64,000 nt of DNA from Moraxellaceae bacterium. GTDB lineage: Bacteria; Pseudomonadota; Gammaproteobacteria; Pseudomonadales; Moraxellaceae. The position numbers were made by a program, and so were the translations under genes. The stretch's first letter is position 1. Every line of letters starts with the position of its first letter. The stretch lies in the NCBI GenBank assembly GCA_029237815.1, contig JAQZBP010000007.1, positions 1 through 64,000 on the forward strand, written 5' to 3'. Shown here one piece after another: positions 51,018 through 61,900 of this stretch. A model generated the notes under the pieces. That model saw only the letters and a program-made list of their open reading frames with translations, did not search any database and was not told the DNA's origin.

Positions 51018-51590
51018 ATGCTCCGCATCGCCACCATCCTCGGCAGCACGCGTCCGGGCCGCAACGGCGAAGCCGTGGCGCGCTGGGTGCAGGGCATCGT
51101 CGGGCAGCGCCAGGACGCGCAGTTCGAGCTCGTCGACATCGCCGATTTCCACCTGCCGCTGCTCGACGAGCCGGTGCCGGCCTCGCAGCACCAGTACGCG
51201 CAACCGCACACGAAGGCCTGGGCGGAAAAGATCGCCACGTTCGACGCCTTCATCTTCGTGACGCCCGAGTACAACCACGGCACCTCGGGCGCGCTCAAGA
51301 ACGCGCTCGATTTCCTGTACCGCGAATGGAACGACAAGGCCGCCGGCTTCGTGTCCTACGGCAGTGCCGGCGGCATGCGCGCCGTGGAGCAGCTGCGCCT
51401 CGTGATGGCCGAGCTGCAGGTCGCCACCGTGCGCAGCCAGGTGGCGCTCTCGCTGTACACGGACTTCGAGGATTTCTCCCGCTTCAAGCCCGCCGCGCAC
51501 CACGAGAAATCGCTGCAGGCGCTCGCCGACCAGCTCGTGGCGTGGGGCAAGGCGCTGCGGTCCGTGCGCGCCGGCCAATCCCGGGCCTGA
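51018..51590 (+). CDS. NADPH-dependent FMN reductase (flavodoxin-like)
   Basis: 190 residues from the ATG at 51018, behind a strong AGGAGG. Flavodoxin-like fold with FMN phosphate loop 'ATILGSTRPGRNGEAVARWV' and the family motif 'DAFIFVTPEYNHGTSGALKNALDFLYREWNDKAAGFVSYGSAGG'. It reduces FMN or quinone-like compounds with NAD(P)H. The P450 gene follows 63 bp later; CYP152 enzymes use H2O2, so this reductase is not needed as a P450 partner but could generate peroxide (inference). Confidence 0.92.
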   Translation: MLRIATILGSTRPGRNGEAVARWVQGIVGQRQDAQFELVDIADFHLPLLDEPVPASQHQYAQPHTKAWAEKIATFDAFIFVTPEYNHGTSGALKNALDFLYREWNDKAAGFVSYGSAGGMRAVEQLRLVMAELQVATVRSQVALSLYTDFEDFSRFKPAAHHEKSLQALADQLVAWGKALRSVRAGQSRA

Positions 51591-51653
51591 CGCCGCCCTC
51601 CCCCGCCTGCCGCGCGGACAGCAGCGGCAGGCCACTGCCAGACGAGGCAAGAC

Positions 51654-53060
51654 ATGGCCATGAACCTCCTGCAGCTGCGCCCGCCGACGCCGGCCATGAC
51701 GCTGCTGCTGACGCTCGCGGAATCCCTGCTCGACCGCACCCACGCGCCGGTCGCGATCGGACGCCGGCTGCCGACCGTGCCCGACAGCACGCTCGCGCTG
51801 CTGCGCGATCCCTACCGCTTCGTGAACCGCACCTGCTCGCGCCTCGGTCGCGACTTCTTCCAGAGCCGGATCTTCCTGCGCCGCACATTGTTCCTGCGCG
51901 GCCAGGACGCCGCCGAACTCATCTACAACGGCGAGCTCTTCCAGCGTGCCGGCGCGGCGCCCCTGCGCCTGCAGCGCACGCTGTTCGGCCGCGGCGGCGT
52001 GCAGACGCTGGACGGCCAGGCGCACCGCCGCCGCAAGGCCATGTTCATGTCCGTGCTCGGCAGTCCGCAAAATGTGCGCGCGCTCAACCGGCTGGTCGGG
52101 CGCGAGCTTGCCGCGACGGCACAGGGCTGGGCGGAAAACGGCGATGTCGATTTCTACGGCGAGCTGCGCACCGTGCTGACGCGCGCCGTGTGCGACTGGG
52201 CCGGCCTGCCGCTGGACGAGGACGAGGTCGCCCTGCGCACCGAGCAGCTCACCGCCCTCTTCGACCAGGCCCGGCTCTTCGGCCCGCCGCACTGGCGCGC
52301 GTGGACGATGCGCAAGGCGGCGGAACGCTGGTGCGGCCAGCTCGTCGAGTCGGTGCGCGAGGAGGCGCTGGAGGCAGCCGAGGACAGCGCGCTGTTTGCC
52401 GTGAGCTGGCAGCGCGAGGCCGACGGCGGCCTGCTCGACGCGCACGACGCCGCGGTCGAGCTGCTCAACTTCCTGCGTCCGGTAGTGGCGGTGTCGGTGT
52501 ATGCCGTTTTCATCGCCATTGCGCTCGAGCGCTGGCCGGAATGCCGCGAGCGGCTGCGCGAGGACGACGACCTCTACCTGCACGCCTTCGTGCAGGAGGT
52601 GCGGCGCTTCTTCCCCTTCTTTCCCATGGTGGCGGCGCGCAGCCGGCGCAGCATCGACTGGAAGGGCTTCCGCATTCCCTCCGGCGCCCGCGTCATGCTG
52701 GACCTGTACGCGACCAACCATGACCCGAAGCTGTGGCAGGCGCCCGACACGTTTTATCCCGAGCGCTTCTTCCGCCAGGAGCCCGGCGCCTATTCCTTCG
52801 TGCCGCAGGGCGGCGGAGACGCGCACGTGCACCACCGCTGCCCCGGCGAGAACCTGACGCTGGACCTGATGAAGACCGTGGCGAGTTTTCTCGCCCGCGA
52901 TGTGCGCTACGAACTGGCGAAGCAGGACCGGCGCCTGGACTGGCAGCACCTGCCGCCGCTGTCGCGGCCGGTGTGCATTCTCGAGGATGTGCAGTTCACG
53001 AAAGCGGCGGCGGCATTGCCGGCGCAGGCGTCGGGCCGGCAGAAGCCGGTGGCGCACTAG
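51654..53060 (+). CDS. CYP152-type cytochrome P450 (fatty-acid peroxygenase/decarboxylase)
   Basis: 468 residues. CYP152 hallmarks: 'RDPYRFVNRTCSRLGRDFFQSRIFLRRTLFLRGQDAAELIY', 'RAGAAPLRLQRTLFGRGGVQTLDGQAHRRRKAMFM', the I-helix Arg-Pro at 275-276 (FLRPVVAVS), which holds the substrate carboxylate and replaces the acid-alcohol pair of normal P450s, and the haem loop 'FVPQGGGDAHVHHRCPGENLT' with ligand Cys396. Such enzymes use H2O2 to hydroxylate or decarboxylate fatty acids. The usual GGGDH is GGGDA here, with His two residues later. A ~30-residue front and Ala-rich tail extend beyond the family norm. Second ATG at codon 3. Confidence 0.93.
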   Translation: MAMNLLQLRPPTPAMTLLLTLAESLLDRTHAPVAIGRRLPTVPDSTLALLRDPYRFVNRTCSRLGRDFFQSRIFLRRTLFLRGQDAAELIYNGELFQRAGAAPLRLQRTLFGRGGVQTLDGQAHRRRKAMFMSVLGSPQNVRALNRLVGRELAATAQGWAENGDVDFYGELRTVLTRAVCDWAGLPLDEDEVALRTEQLTALFDQARLFGPPHWRAWTMRKAAERWCGQLVESVREEALEAAEDSALFAVSWQREADGGLLDAHDAAVELLNFLRPVVAVSVYAVFIAIALERWPECRERLREDDDLYLHAFVQEVRRFFPFFPMVAARSRRSIDWKGFRIPSGARVMLDLYATNHDPKLWQAPDTFYPERFFRQEPGAYSFVPQGGGDAHVHHRCPGENLTLDLMKTVASFLARDVRYELAKQDRRLDWQHLPPLSRPVCILEDVQFTKAAAALPAQASGRQKPVAH

Positions 53061-53076
53061 GGGCGCATTTCCGGCC

Positions 53077-55902
53077 TTATTTCAGGCGCATGCGGAAGGT
53101 CATGTCCACATAGGGATTGCCGCCGCCGCTGGCGTTCATGGCGCCCTGCGGCCGCAGGCGGATATGCGTCACCGCGGGGTCGAAGCCATTGACGTCCGGC
53201 ACCGGCACATAGGTCCAGGTGGCGCCGTTGTCATTCGAGAAATCCACGCTGTCGGTGAGGCTGGCGAGCGAGGTGAAGGTCCAGCTCAGGCCACTGACCG
53301 GCGTGCCGTCCTGGAACTGGATCGGACCGAGTCCGACGCCGGCCAGGTCGTTCACGAAGAGTTCCATGGTGGTGGGCAAGGGATCGAGCACGATGAGGCC
53401 GTTGTTGTCGACGGCGCCCGGCCCGGAGTTGGTCAGGCGGAAGGAATACTCGCGGATCGAGCCCGGCACCGCCTTCGGATTGACGTTGCCGTTTTGCGGA
53501 TCCGACACCAGCGTCGACCACTTCAGCAGGGAGAGCAGCGGCTGCTTCTTGGTGTTGGTGTAGGTGCAGATGATGGCCGTGTCGGCCGGCGCCACGGTGA
53601 GCGTAGTGCCGGAGAGGCCGCTGCTGCCGGTGCAGGCCAGGCCCGCCACGTAGTTGGCCGGATTCCCCACGCTGAGGTTCTCGGCAATCGTGCCGGACTC
53701 CGCCGCATAGACGGTGACGGCGCTGCCGGCACCGGTGTTGTTGCCGGTCGAAACCACCGCGCCGGAGGTCGCGTTGTTCGTGAAGCCGCTACTCGTCACC
53801 GTCGCGGTGTCACCGGCGAAGGCGCCGCTCCAGGTCTTGCGCAGGATCAGCGACGCCGACTTGCGCGTGTTGGTGTAGGTGCAGGTGATGGCCGTGTCCG
53901 CCGGCGCCACGGTGAGCGTGGTGCCGGAGAGGCCGCTGCTGCCGGTGCAGGCCAGGCTCGGCGTGTAGTTGGCGATGTTGCCGACGCTCAGCGATTCGGA
54001 AATGGTGCCCGCCTCCCCCGCGTACACCGTGACGTTGCTGCCGGTCGTGGTGTTGTTGCCGGTCGAGACCGAGGCGCCCGAGGTCGCGTTGTTGCCGAAG
54101 CCCGTGCTGGTCACCGTCGCGGTGTTGCCACTGATGGCGTTCACCCAGGTCTTGGCGAGCCGGAAGGTGGCCGCCTTGCGCGTATTGGTGATGGTGCAGC
54201 CGATGTCGGTGTTGGGCATGGTGAAGCTGCCCGAGCTGCCGCTGCCGGCGGTGACCGGCGCCGTGTTGCAGCTGTAGGCGGAGGTGTAGTTGGCGAGCGC
54301 GGTGCCGGTGCCGGCGGCTTCGCCGAAGGTCACGGTGCTGGCCACGTCGACGAGGGCGCTGGCGGTGGCGGCATTGCCCGCCTCGGTGCCGGTGGTGCCG
54401 TTGGCGCTCATCACGAACTTGCCGGCGTCGGCGAGCGGCGACAGGCTCTTGGTGACGGTGAGCGTGCGCTGGCGAACGTTGGCGAAGCTACAGGCGACGG
54501 TGGAACCCGGCGCCATCGCGGCGCTGTCCAGCAGCACGTTGCGGCTGGCGAGGTTCACTGTGGCGGTGCCGCCGGCGCCGAGGCCGGAGCAGCTGATGCC
54601 GGACAGACGATAGCCCGCCGCGGCGGACTCGGTGATGGTCGTCGCGACCGAGGGCGTCAGGGTCTGCGTCGTACCGGCCACGCCGACGCCGGAGGTCACG
54701 GTGGTGATGTTCTGGCTGGTCCAGCCGTTGGTACCGGTGAACGTAAATGTACCGACGTCGCCCGTGGAGACCTTGGTGAGCGTCACCGTCGGCGGCTTGG
54801 TGTTGGTGATGGTGCAGGCGGCGGCGGAATTGGCCTGGCTGAGCGCGACGGTGATGGTGCGCGTCGTGCCGTTGGTGGTGATGGTCGGCGTGCCGCGCAC
54901 ATTGCTGCAACTGATGTTCGCCGTCGTGTCCCAGCCCGTGGTGCTGGATTCGACGATGGTCAGCGTCTGCGCCGCGGTCAGCGCGTTCATGTACACACGC
55001 GCCGTCTGGCCGTCGCTGAGCGCGAAGGTCGTGGAGTTGGTGGCGGCGGTGATCGTCGTCGGCGAGTAGGTGCCGCCGGTGGCGGTCGTCGTCGTCAGCG
55101 TCGCGCCGGTGAGCGCCGACACCTTGGCACCCACGGGGCCGGTCGCGGTGAAATTGAAGGACTGCGCGCTGCCGTCGGGCAGCGTCTGCTTGGTGATGTC
55201 GACATAGGCGCCCGAGGACACCGACACGACGCCGCTGACCGTGGCGGTGCCGGAGTTGCACTTGGAACCCGAGTCGGCGTTGACGTTGGCCGCGCCGCAG
55301 CTCGCATTGACGGCACTGTTCTGGCGGTATGTCAGCAGGTAGGGAATGGCGAGGGCACCGGTGGTGCCGTCGCCGGTACAGACCACCTTGATCTCGTTGA
55401 CGCGGATCGTGTCGACGCCTGCCGCCTCATAATCGCCGCAGGTGTCAAGGTCGTAATCCCGCCATGGCGACACGACCGGCAGGGTCGACGTCGGGAAGCT
55501 GGCCACGGAACAGATGTTGCCGGCGGTGCCCGCCCGCGGATCGTTGCCCTGCTGACCCACGAAGAAGCCGATGTCGTAGCGGTTGGCATTGGTGCCGGAC
55601 AGCGTGAGGTCGACCTTGAAGTTGAACTCGGCACCGGCGGTGCAGAACGGCGGCGTGCCGGGCTCGGCGCTGAAGGTCGGCGACACCGTGAATTCGCCGG
55701 CGGAACAGGTGAAGTTGGACGGCGCGTTCGAGCGCGCGCCGGCGCAGGTGAGGTCCTTGGTCGCCGACGTCAGCGTGTCCGCCGCCGCGAGCGTGGACGC
55801 GAGCAGCCCCGCGAGCATCAGCATCAGGCTGGCCACGCACGGCGCGACCGGTCGCGGAATCGGGTATCCCCTCTGGTCAGCAGGACTCTGGCGGATCATC
55901 AA
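53077..55902 (-). CDS. DUF11-type surface protein with prealbumin-like repeats
   Basis: 941 residues. Signal peptide at ~18-41 (VASLMLMLAGLLASTLAAA). N-terminal region is Cys-rich and unique. The middle has several prealbumin-like or Cna-B-like units ending in 'CTITNTK' or 'CTYTNTRK'; two at the 3' side are almost identical. The end is a DUF11 domain ('LLSLLKWSTLVSDPQNGNVNPKAVPGSIREYSFRLTNSGPGAVDNNGLIVLDPLPTTMELFV'), finishing in MTFRMRLK. Thr/Ser/Gly-rich and acidic, exported, probably a surface stalk. ATGA overlap with the 2188-residue gene upstream shows they are co-translated. Confidence 0.82.
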   Translation of the reverse strand: MMIRQSPADQRGYPIPRPVAPCVASLMLMLAGLLASTLAAADTLTSATKDLTCAGARSNAPSNFTCSAGEFTVSPTFSAEPGTPPFCTAGAEFNFKVDLTLSGTNANRYDIGFFVGQQGNDPRAGTAGNICSVASFPTSTLPVVSPWRDYDLDTCGDYEAAGVDTIRVNEIKVVCTGDGTTGALAIPYLLTYRQNSAVNASCGAANVNADSGSKCNSGTATVSGVVSVSSGAYVDITKQTLPDGSAQSFNFTATGPVGAKVSALTGATLTTTTATGGTYSPTTITAATNSTTFALSDGQTARVYMNALTAAQTLTIVESSTTGWDTTANISCSNVRGTPTITTNGTTRTITVALSQANSAAACTITNTKPPTVTLTKVSTGDVGTFTFTGTNGWTSQNITTVTSGVGVAGTTQTLTPSVATTITESAAAGYRLSGISCSGLGAGGTATVNLASRNVLLDSAAMAPGSTVACSFANVRQRTLTVTKSLSPLADAGKFVMSANGTTGTEAGNAATASALVDVASTVTFGEAAGTGTALANYTSAYSCNTAPVTAGSGSSGSFTMPNTDIGCTITNTRKAATFRLAKTWVNAISGNTATVTSTGFGNNATSGASVSTGNNTTTGSNVTVYAGEAGTISESLSVGNIANYTPSLACTGSSGLSGTTLTVAPADTAITCTYTNTRKSASLILRKTWSGAFAGDTATVTSSGFTNNATSGAVVSTGNNTGAGSAVTVYAAESGTIAENLSVGNPANYVAGLACTGSSGLSGTTLTVAPADTAIICTYTNTKKQPLLSLLKWSTLVSDPQNGNVNPKAVPGSIREYSFRLTNSGPGAVDNNGLIVLDPLPTTMELFVNDLAGVGLGPIQFQDGTPVSGLSWTFTSLASLTDSVDFSNDNGATWTYVPVPDVNGFDPAVTHIRLRPQGAMNASGGGNPYVDMTFRMRLK
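53545..54175 (-). repeat. Tandem ~320-bp repeat in the DUF11 surface gene
   Basis: Two adjacent copies (about 53545-53850 and 53855-54175) encode nearly identical ~105-residue units: 'KTW..A..G.TATVTS.GF.NNATSGA', 'STGNNT', 'LACTGSSGLSGTTLTVAPADTAI.CTYTNT'. Long stretches are the same at DNA level, so recent duplication or gene conversion is likely. Confidence 0.8.
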
Positions 55903-58900
55903 CGCACTCTCTCGCTGGTGGCGGACGCGGTCGCCGTGTTCGCGCGGTCGAACAGGCGCGTCTTCTGGTCGAACTTGAAGCGCAGCTGCAGGTAGGGCCC
56001 CTGGGCCGTGTAGCGCGCCGCATCGAAATCATTGTCAGTGAAGCCGCGGATATTCCAGCCCAGCGTCACCCAGCCGTTCTCCACCGGCGACACGCCGACC
56101 ATGGGGCCGACGGAATAGGCGTGCGCATGCAGGTTCCAGGAGTTGAGCGAGCTGGCCTGCACGCCGACATCCAGCCAGTCGCGCAGGTCGTGGCGCACTT
56201 CCAGGCCGAGCAGGTCGGTGTAGCCGTCGTAGTCGACGCCGTCAAAATTGTCCAGCACGTACTTGGCGCCGTAGTAGAAGGAGAACTGGTTGCGCTCGTA
56301 GCGGCGGAACAGGTTGCCGGTGCGGTCGCTGCCGGTCCACTCGCGCGACACGCGGTTCAGCGCGAAGTTGTTGATGATGCGGCGCGTGCTGGCGTTGTTG
56401 CCGACCAGGCTGTTGTTGCCGAACAGGCCGCCGCCGGCAATGCCGATGCCGTTGTCCACTTCCTCGAAGCGGAACTCCAGGCGGTCCAGCAGCGACCACT
56501 GCACGCCGAGCGGACGCCAGGCCCAGGACAGGTCGACGCTGGCGAGCAGGCCTTCGGCGCCGGTGGACTGCTCGCTCGTGAAGAGCTGCGCCGTGCTGGC
56601 GAAGGCGACGCCGGCCTGCGCCTGGCGCAGGAAGTTGCTGACCAGGCCATAGCGGTCGGTGGTCTCGCCATTGCGGTCCTCGAGGCGACCGTTCCAGCTC
56701 CACAGCGGCGTGCGATACGTCGCGCCGGTGCTGACCGCCACGAAATCCTCGGTGAGGCCGGGGCCGGTCAGGCGCCCGCCCGGGGCCACCGGATAGGCCG
56801 GATTCACCACGGGCGAATTCTGGCGGCCTTCCTTCAGCGTCTGGCTGCTGTCCACGCTGAGATCGATGCCCCACTGCGCGTTCAGCGCGAGCGCCTGCGT
56901 CAGGCCGAACTGGCCGAAGGTGCGCGGGCCGTATTCGCTGATGCGGCTCTGGTTCAGCGTGCTGTTGACGCGCGCGCCCTGCCAGGGCGTCACTTCGAGG
57001 CCGGCGCGGGTGGTGCTGGTGTCGAAGCTGTCGCCGTCGGTGAATTCCTGGCCGGCCAGCAGGCGCACATTGCGGGTGACGGCATAGCTGGCACCGGCCA
57101 GGTAGCGGTCGGGGAAGTCGATGCTCTCGCTTTGGCCACCGAGCGCAGTCTCGGCCTGCGCCGAGAGTTCCAGCTTGTGCTTCAGCAGGAAGCGGTTGGC
57201 GCCCAGCGTGGCCTGGTCGGAGCGGAAGTCGCGGCCGGCCAGCGCGCCGCTGCCGGCGCGGTCGGTGACGGACTGCGCGCCGACATGGAAGCCGCCGTCG
57301 TCGGTCTTGTACTGCAGCTTGCCGCTGACGGCGTCGCGCGTGGTGTCGCTGCCGAGGTTTTCCTGCTGGTAGAGCTGGCCGACCAGCGACCAGTCGCGCC
57401 CGAGTCGCACCTGGCCGTCGGCGCCCACTTTCTGCATGCCGTTCTCGGACAGGTTCTGCATGTTCACGCCGAAGCCCGGCTCCAGGCGGCGCGCGTAAAG
57501 CAGCGCGTCGAAGCGGCCACTGTGGTGCTCGACCTCGGTCAGCCACGCCAGCGCCTCGGTGCCGATGGTGCCGGCCTGGCCGCTGGAGTCCGCCACTTCC
57601 ATGCGCACTTCGGAATCCTGGCCCAGCTTCACCTTGAGGTCGGCGCCGGCGAGGTCGGAGCGGTTCACGCTGTTCTCGTCGCGGATGCCGCTCACGCCCA
57701 CCTGCACCCTGCCCTCGTTCAGGTTCAGCCCGATGCGGCCGCCGGCGTTCAGCTCGCGGCTCGCCACGCCCAGGGTTTCGTATTCGGCGACGATGAAGGT
57801 CGGGTTGAAGCCGGCGTCGCGGCTCGGGATCGGCTGGCGGAAGAACAGCGTGCCGTTGGCGTAGTCGATGTCGTAGTCGATATGGCGGGTGAGCGTGCGG
57901 CTTTCCAGCAGCTTCTCGCTCTCCAGGTGGTGGCGCGTCTCGATGCGGATCTTTTCGCTGTTGAGCACGATGTTGCGCTGGCTGAGGCGGTACAGGCCGG
58001 AGGTGCCGTCGCCCTGGAGTTCGTCGCGCGCGAAATTCTGCGGCGTTTCCGCGGCGAAGGCGGTGAACACCACCGTGCCGCCCGCCTTCTCCACCTTGAG
58101 GCCGTTCAGCGAGCGGTTGTAGCGCGACAGGCGCGTGTCGGAAAGCCCGGTCTCGTAGTCGCCGAACAGCGCGTAGAACTGGCCGCGCTCGATCTTGAGG
58201 TAAAGCTTTTCCTGGCTCGGCGCGTCGTAGCGCTGGCCGGTGCCGTCGCCGTACAGCGTGTAGTACTGGTTCGGGTCGATGACGCCGAGCAGGCTGTCGC
58301 GCTCACGGCGCTTGTCGCTGTCGTAGCTCATGGTCAGCAGCCATTTGCCCTGCACGCGGCCCTTGGCGTAGAGGCTGATCTGGCCGTCGCTGTAGCCGCC
58401 GTCCTCGACCTGCCCGTTCAACGCCTGCGCATTGTCCTTCAGCGTGTTGAAGCCGACCGTGCCTTCGGCGAAGCCGACCAGCACCCAGTCGCGCGGTGCC
58501 GGCTCCAGCCAGGTACGGATCTGCTGGCGGCGCGTCGTCTCCGCACCGAGCGTGAAGCTGAAGTCGAGCTGCACGGTTCCGGAGTCGGTGGTCGGTGCAA
58601 GCTCGATCCAGGCGATGCCTTCGTCACCCTCGACGTGGTATTGCGGCTCGCTGCGGTCCATGCCGGCGAGCTGGCGCTGCTGCTCGGCGTCCACCGCCTC
58701 GAAGGTGCGGTAGGGCGCGCCGACGCGCACGGTGCCGGTGACGCCGGCACGCACGGGGCGACCGTCGCGGTCGAGCACCTGCACGGCGATCACCGGCTTG
58801 TTGATGCCGTCGGCGATGAGCACGGAGCGCTCCGGCAGCAGGCGCACCTGCGCCGGCGAATTGGCGTAGTGAATGGCGCGTCGCAGCGTCTCGACGAGCG

Positions 58901-61900
58901 TGCCGTCGCTGTCGCGCACTTCCGCCGTGAACATGTTGTCGCCATCGCGCAGCACGAGGCCGCGCCACTGGCTCACGGCCACGCGGCGGTCGGCACTCAG
59001 CTGCGTGCCGTCGAAGGCGAGGCCGCCGGCCGGCGTGCCGTCCGGCATCAGCAGCGTCACGGACTGGCCCGGCAGGTGCTGGATGGCGACGCGCACGGCG
59101 GGCGCGCGCGGATTGTGCTCCGGCGTCGGGAACAGCCAGGCGATGCCGGGCTCGAGACCCGTCGCCGACACCGCATTCGCGCCCGCCGCGGTGGCGTCGT
59201 CGGCCACCGCGGCACGTGCATCAAGGCGTGCCTGCAGTTCGGGCGGCAGCGACTTGATGACGGCGCGGCGCAGCACCTCGACGCCACGGCGCGCGCTGTC
59301 GGCTTCGGTGCCGGCGCCCTGGCGCTGCGCGTCGGACTGCGCCGGCGGACAGGCCAGGCGGGTTTCCGCTGCCGGCGTCTGGCCGCGGCGGCCATCGGCC
59401 TCGAAGCTCGCCAGGGTCTTGAAGCCGTAAGGATTCGCCGGGCAGTCCACCGCGACACGGCCGGCACTGGTGATCGTGGCGAGGTCCTCCGCCAGACGCA
59501 CGGTGACTTCGATGCGGCGGTTGCGTTCGCGGCCGGCCGCGCTGCCGTTGTCGGCCACCGGCGCTTCCGCGCCGCGCCCGCTGGCGCTCACCTGCTCCAC
59601 CGACAGGCCGAGCGCGCTGGCGATCGCGGTGCCTGCGGCCTGAGCCCGCGCCTGCGACAGCACGCGGTTGTCGGCATAGCGTGCCTGGCAGCGCGGCGTG
59701 AGCGCGGTGTTGTCGCTGTGGCCGATCAGCTCGACGCGCTCCACCGGCCCTTCCTTTTTCAACTCCGCGACGAGCGCCGCCACCGCCTCGCGGCCGGCGG
59801 CGTGCAGGCTGTTGCTGCAGCTGTCGAAGCGGGCGCGCAACGTGTAGCGGCGCAGACGCGAATCCGTCGTCGGCTGGCGCGTCGTCAACGGATAGGAATC
59901 GAATTCGATGACGCGGTTCCAGCCCGCCTTGCCGGCACTGCCGAGGCCAAAGGTGAGCAGACCCTCGGCTTCCGCCGGATCCGCCACCGGCTGGCCATCG
60001 ACACGCGCGGAGCCGCGCTGATAGGCGGCGCCCTCCGGCAGCATGGCCAGCACGCGCAGGTTGCCGACGCCGGTGTCGCCGTCCACGTCGATGCGGTGGC
60101 TCATGCCGGTGACACGCGTGGCACCCGCCGCGCTCGCGGCCGCAGTCGCGGCAGCCGCCACGGGCGCCGCGGCGTCATCCGACTTGTTCAGGAAGACCTT
60201 CAGTTCGGTGCGGCGGTTGCGCGCGCGGCCGTCGACGGTCTTGTTGTCGGCCACCGGCGCATCCGCGCCCTTGCCGATCACCTGCACCTGTTCGCCCTTC
60301 AGGAAGAGCGCGCCGGCCAGCAGGTCGCCCACCGTGCGCGCACGCGCCTCGGAGAGCGCGTAGTTGTCGTTGAACTGCTGGCGGCAGCGCGCGGAGAGGC
60401 GCTGGTCATCGGTGTTGCCGGTGAGCTCGATACGCTGGATGTCGGCGCCGGAAAGCTCCTCGATGAGCTTCTCCACGTCGGCCTCACCCTCCGGCTTCAG
60501 CGTGGCGCGGCAGCTGTCGAATTCGGCACGCAGCGTGAAGGAGCGCACGCTGGCCGCCGCGCCGATGTCGCGCACCACCGCAGGCGGGGGCGCCACGGTC
60601 TCGGTGGTCATCCGGCTCTGCAGGCGGATGCCGACGTTGCCGCGACCGGCGCGGGTGAAGAAATCGGCGCGCCAGAGCGCCCCGCCCTTCACGTCCACGA
60701 ACTGCGAGAAGCTGCGGCCGGCAAAGCGCGTGTTGTCCATGCAGGCGACGGGCTCGAGGCCGTCCGGCAGGCTGTCGATGTCGAGCTGCACCACGTGCGT
60801 GCCGGGACGCACGCCTTCGAAGTGGTACTGGCCGTCCTTGTCGGTGATGACGTAGGTGCCGTCCTCCAGCATCACGCGGGCATTGGCGACACCCTTGAGT
60901 TCGCTCCAGGGCGTGCCGCAGTCGCCTTCATAGACGCGGCCGATCAGCGTGGCGCGTCCGCTCATGAGGAATTCGGTCACGCGCACGGCAACCTGGGCGG
61001 CGTTCGAGCGCAACACGCCGGCGCGTGCACCCGCGGTATTCACGGCGTCGCCCACGGCAGCGCCGACGCCTACCTGCACGACATAGCTGATCTGCACCGT
61101 GGCGCCGGCGGCCAGGTTGCCGGCCTGGAAGGTGAGCGTGCGCCCGTCGCGGCTCTGCGCCGGCTCTGCCATGGCCGCGCTGTCGAGGCGCGCCGAGCCC
61201 GGCGCATAACGCAGGCCGAAGGGCAGCCGGTCGGTGATGACGGCGCCGGGCGCGCCGCCGCCGGAGGTGTTCTGCAGCACGAGCCGGTATTGCAGGAAGT
61301 CGCCGGCGGAAGCCTGCGTACGCGACACGCTCTTCTGCAGGAAGAGGCCGCCCGACGCCGGGTCGGCGGGAATGTCGATGTTCAGCGCCGGGCCCGGCAG
61401 CACCACGAAGATCTCGCCGCGCGAACCGTTGACCACGGCATAGGGATTGCCGAAGCCGTCGTCGGGCAGGCTCGCCGTGGGCACGCTGGAGGGCACGGTG
61501 TAGCCGGTCGGCGGCGTCACCACGAAGCGGTAATTGCCCGGCTGCACGAAAGGAAAGCGGAAGCCGCCGGCGGGCAGCACGTAGATCGCGCCGCCGCTGT
61601 CGGTGACGGTGCTGCCGGTCACCACGGTGGCGGGAAAGCTGCTGACGCCGTCGTCGCCGTACACGGTGGCGGGCAGGCCGGTGGTGGCGTCGAGGATGGT
61701 CACGATGGCGCCGTTGAGCGGCTGGCCGGTGACGGAGTCGAAGACGATGCCGAAAGGATCGACGAGCGCGGCGTCGGTCGAGGTGTCGTCCAGGTAGACC
61801 GGGTCCTGGTAGTCCACGGTCAGGCGGCTGTTGGTCGCGACGCTGAGCTGGCCGTCGTTGGCGGTGACGCCGCTGCGCGCGTCCACGCTCGGGACGACGG

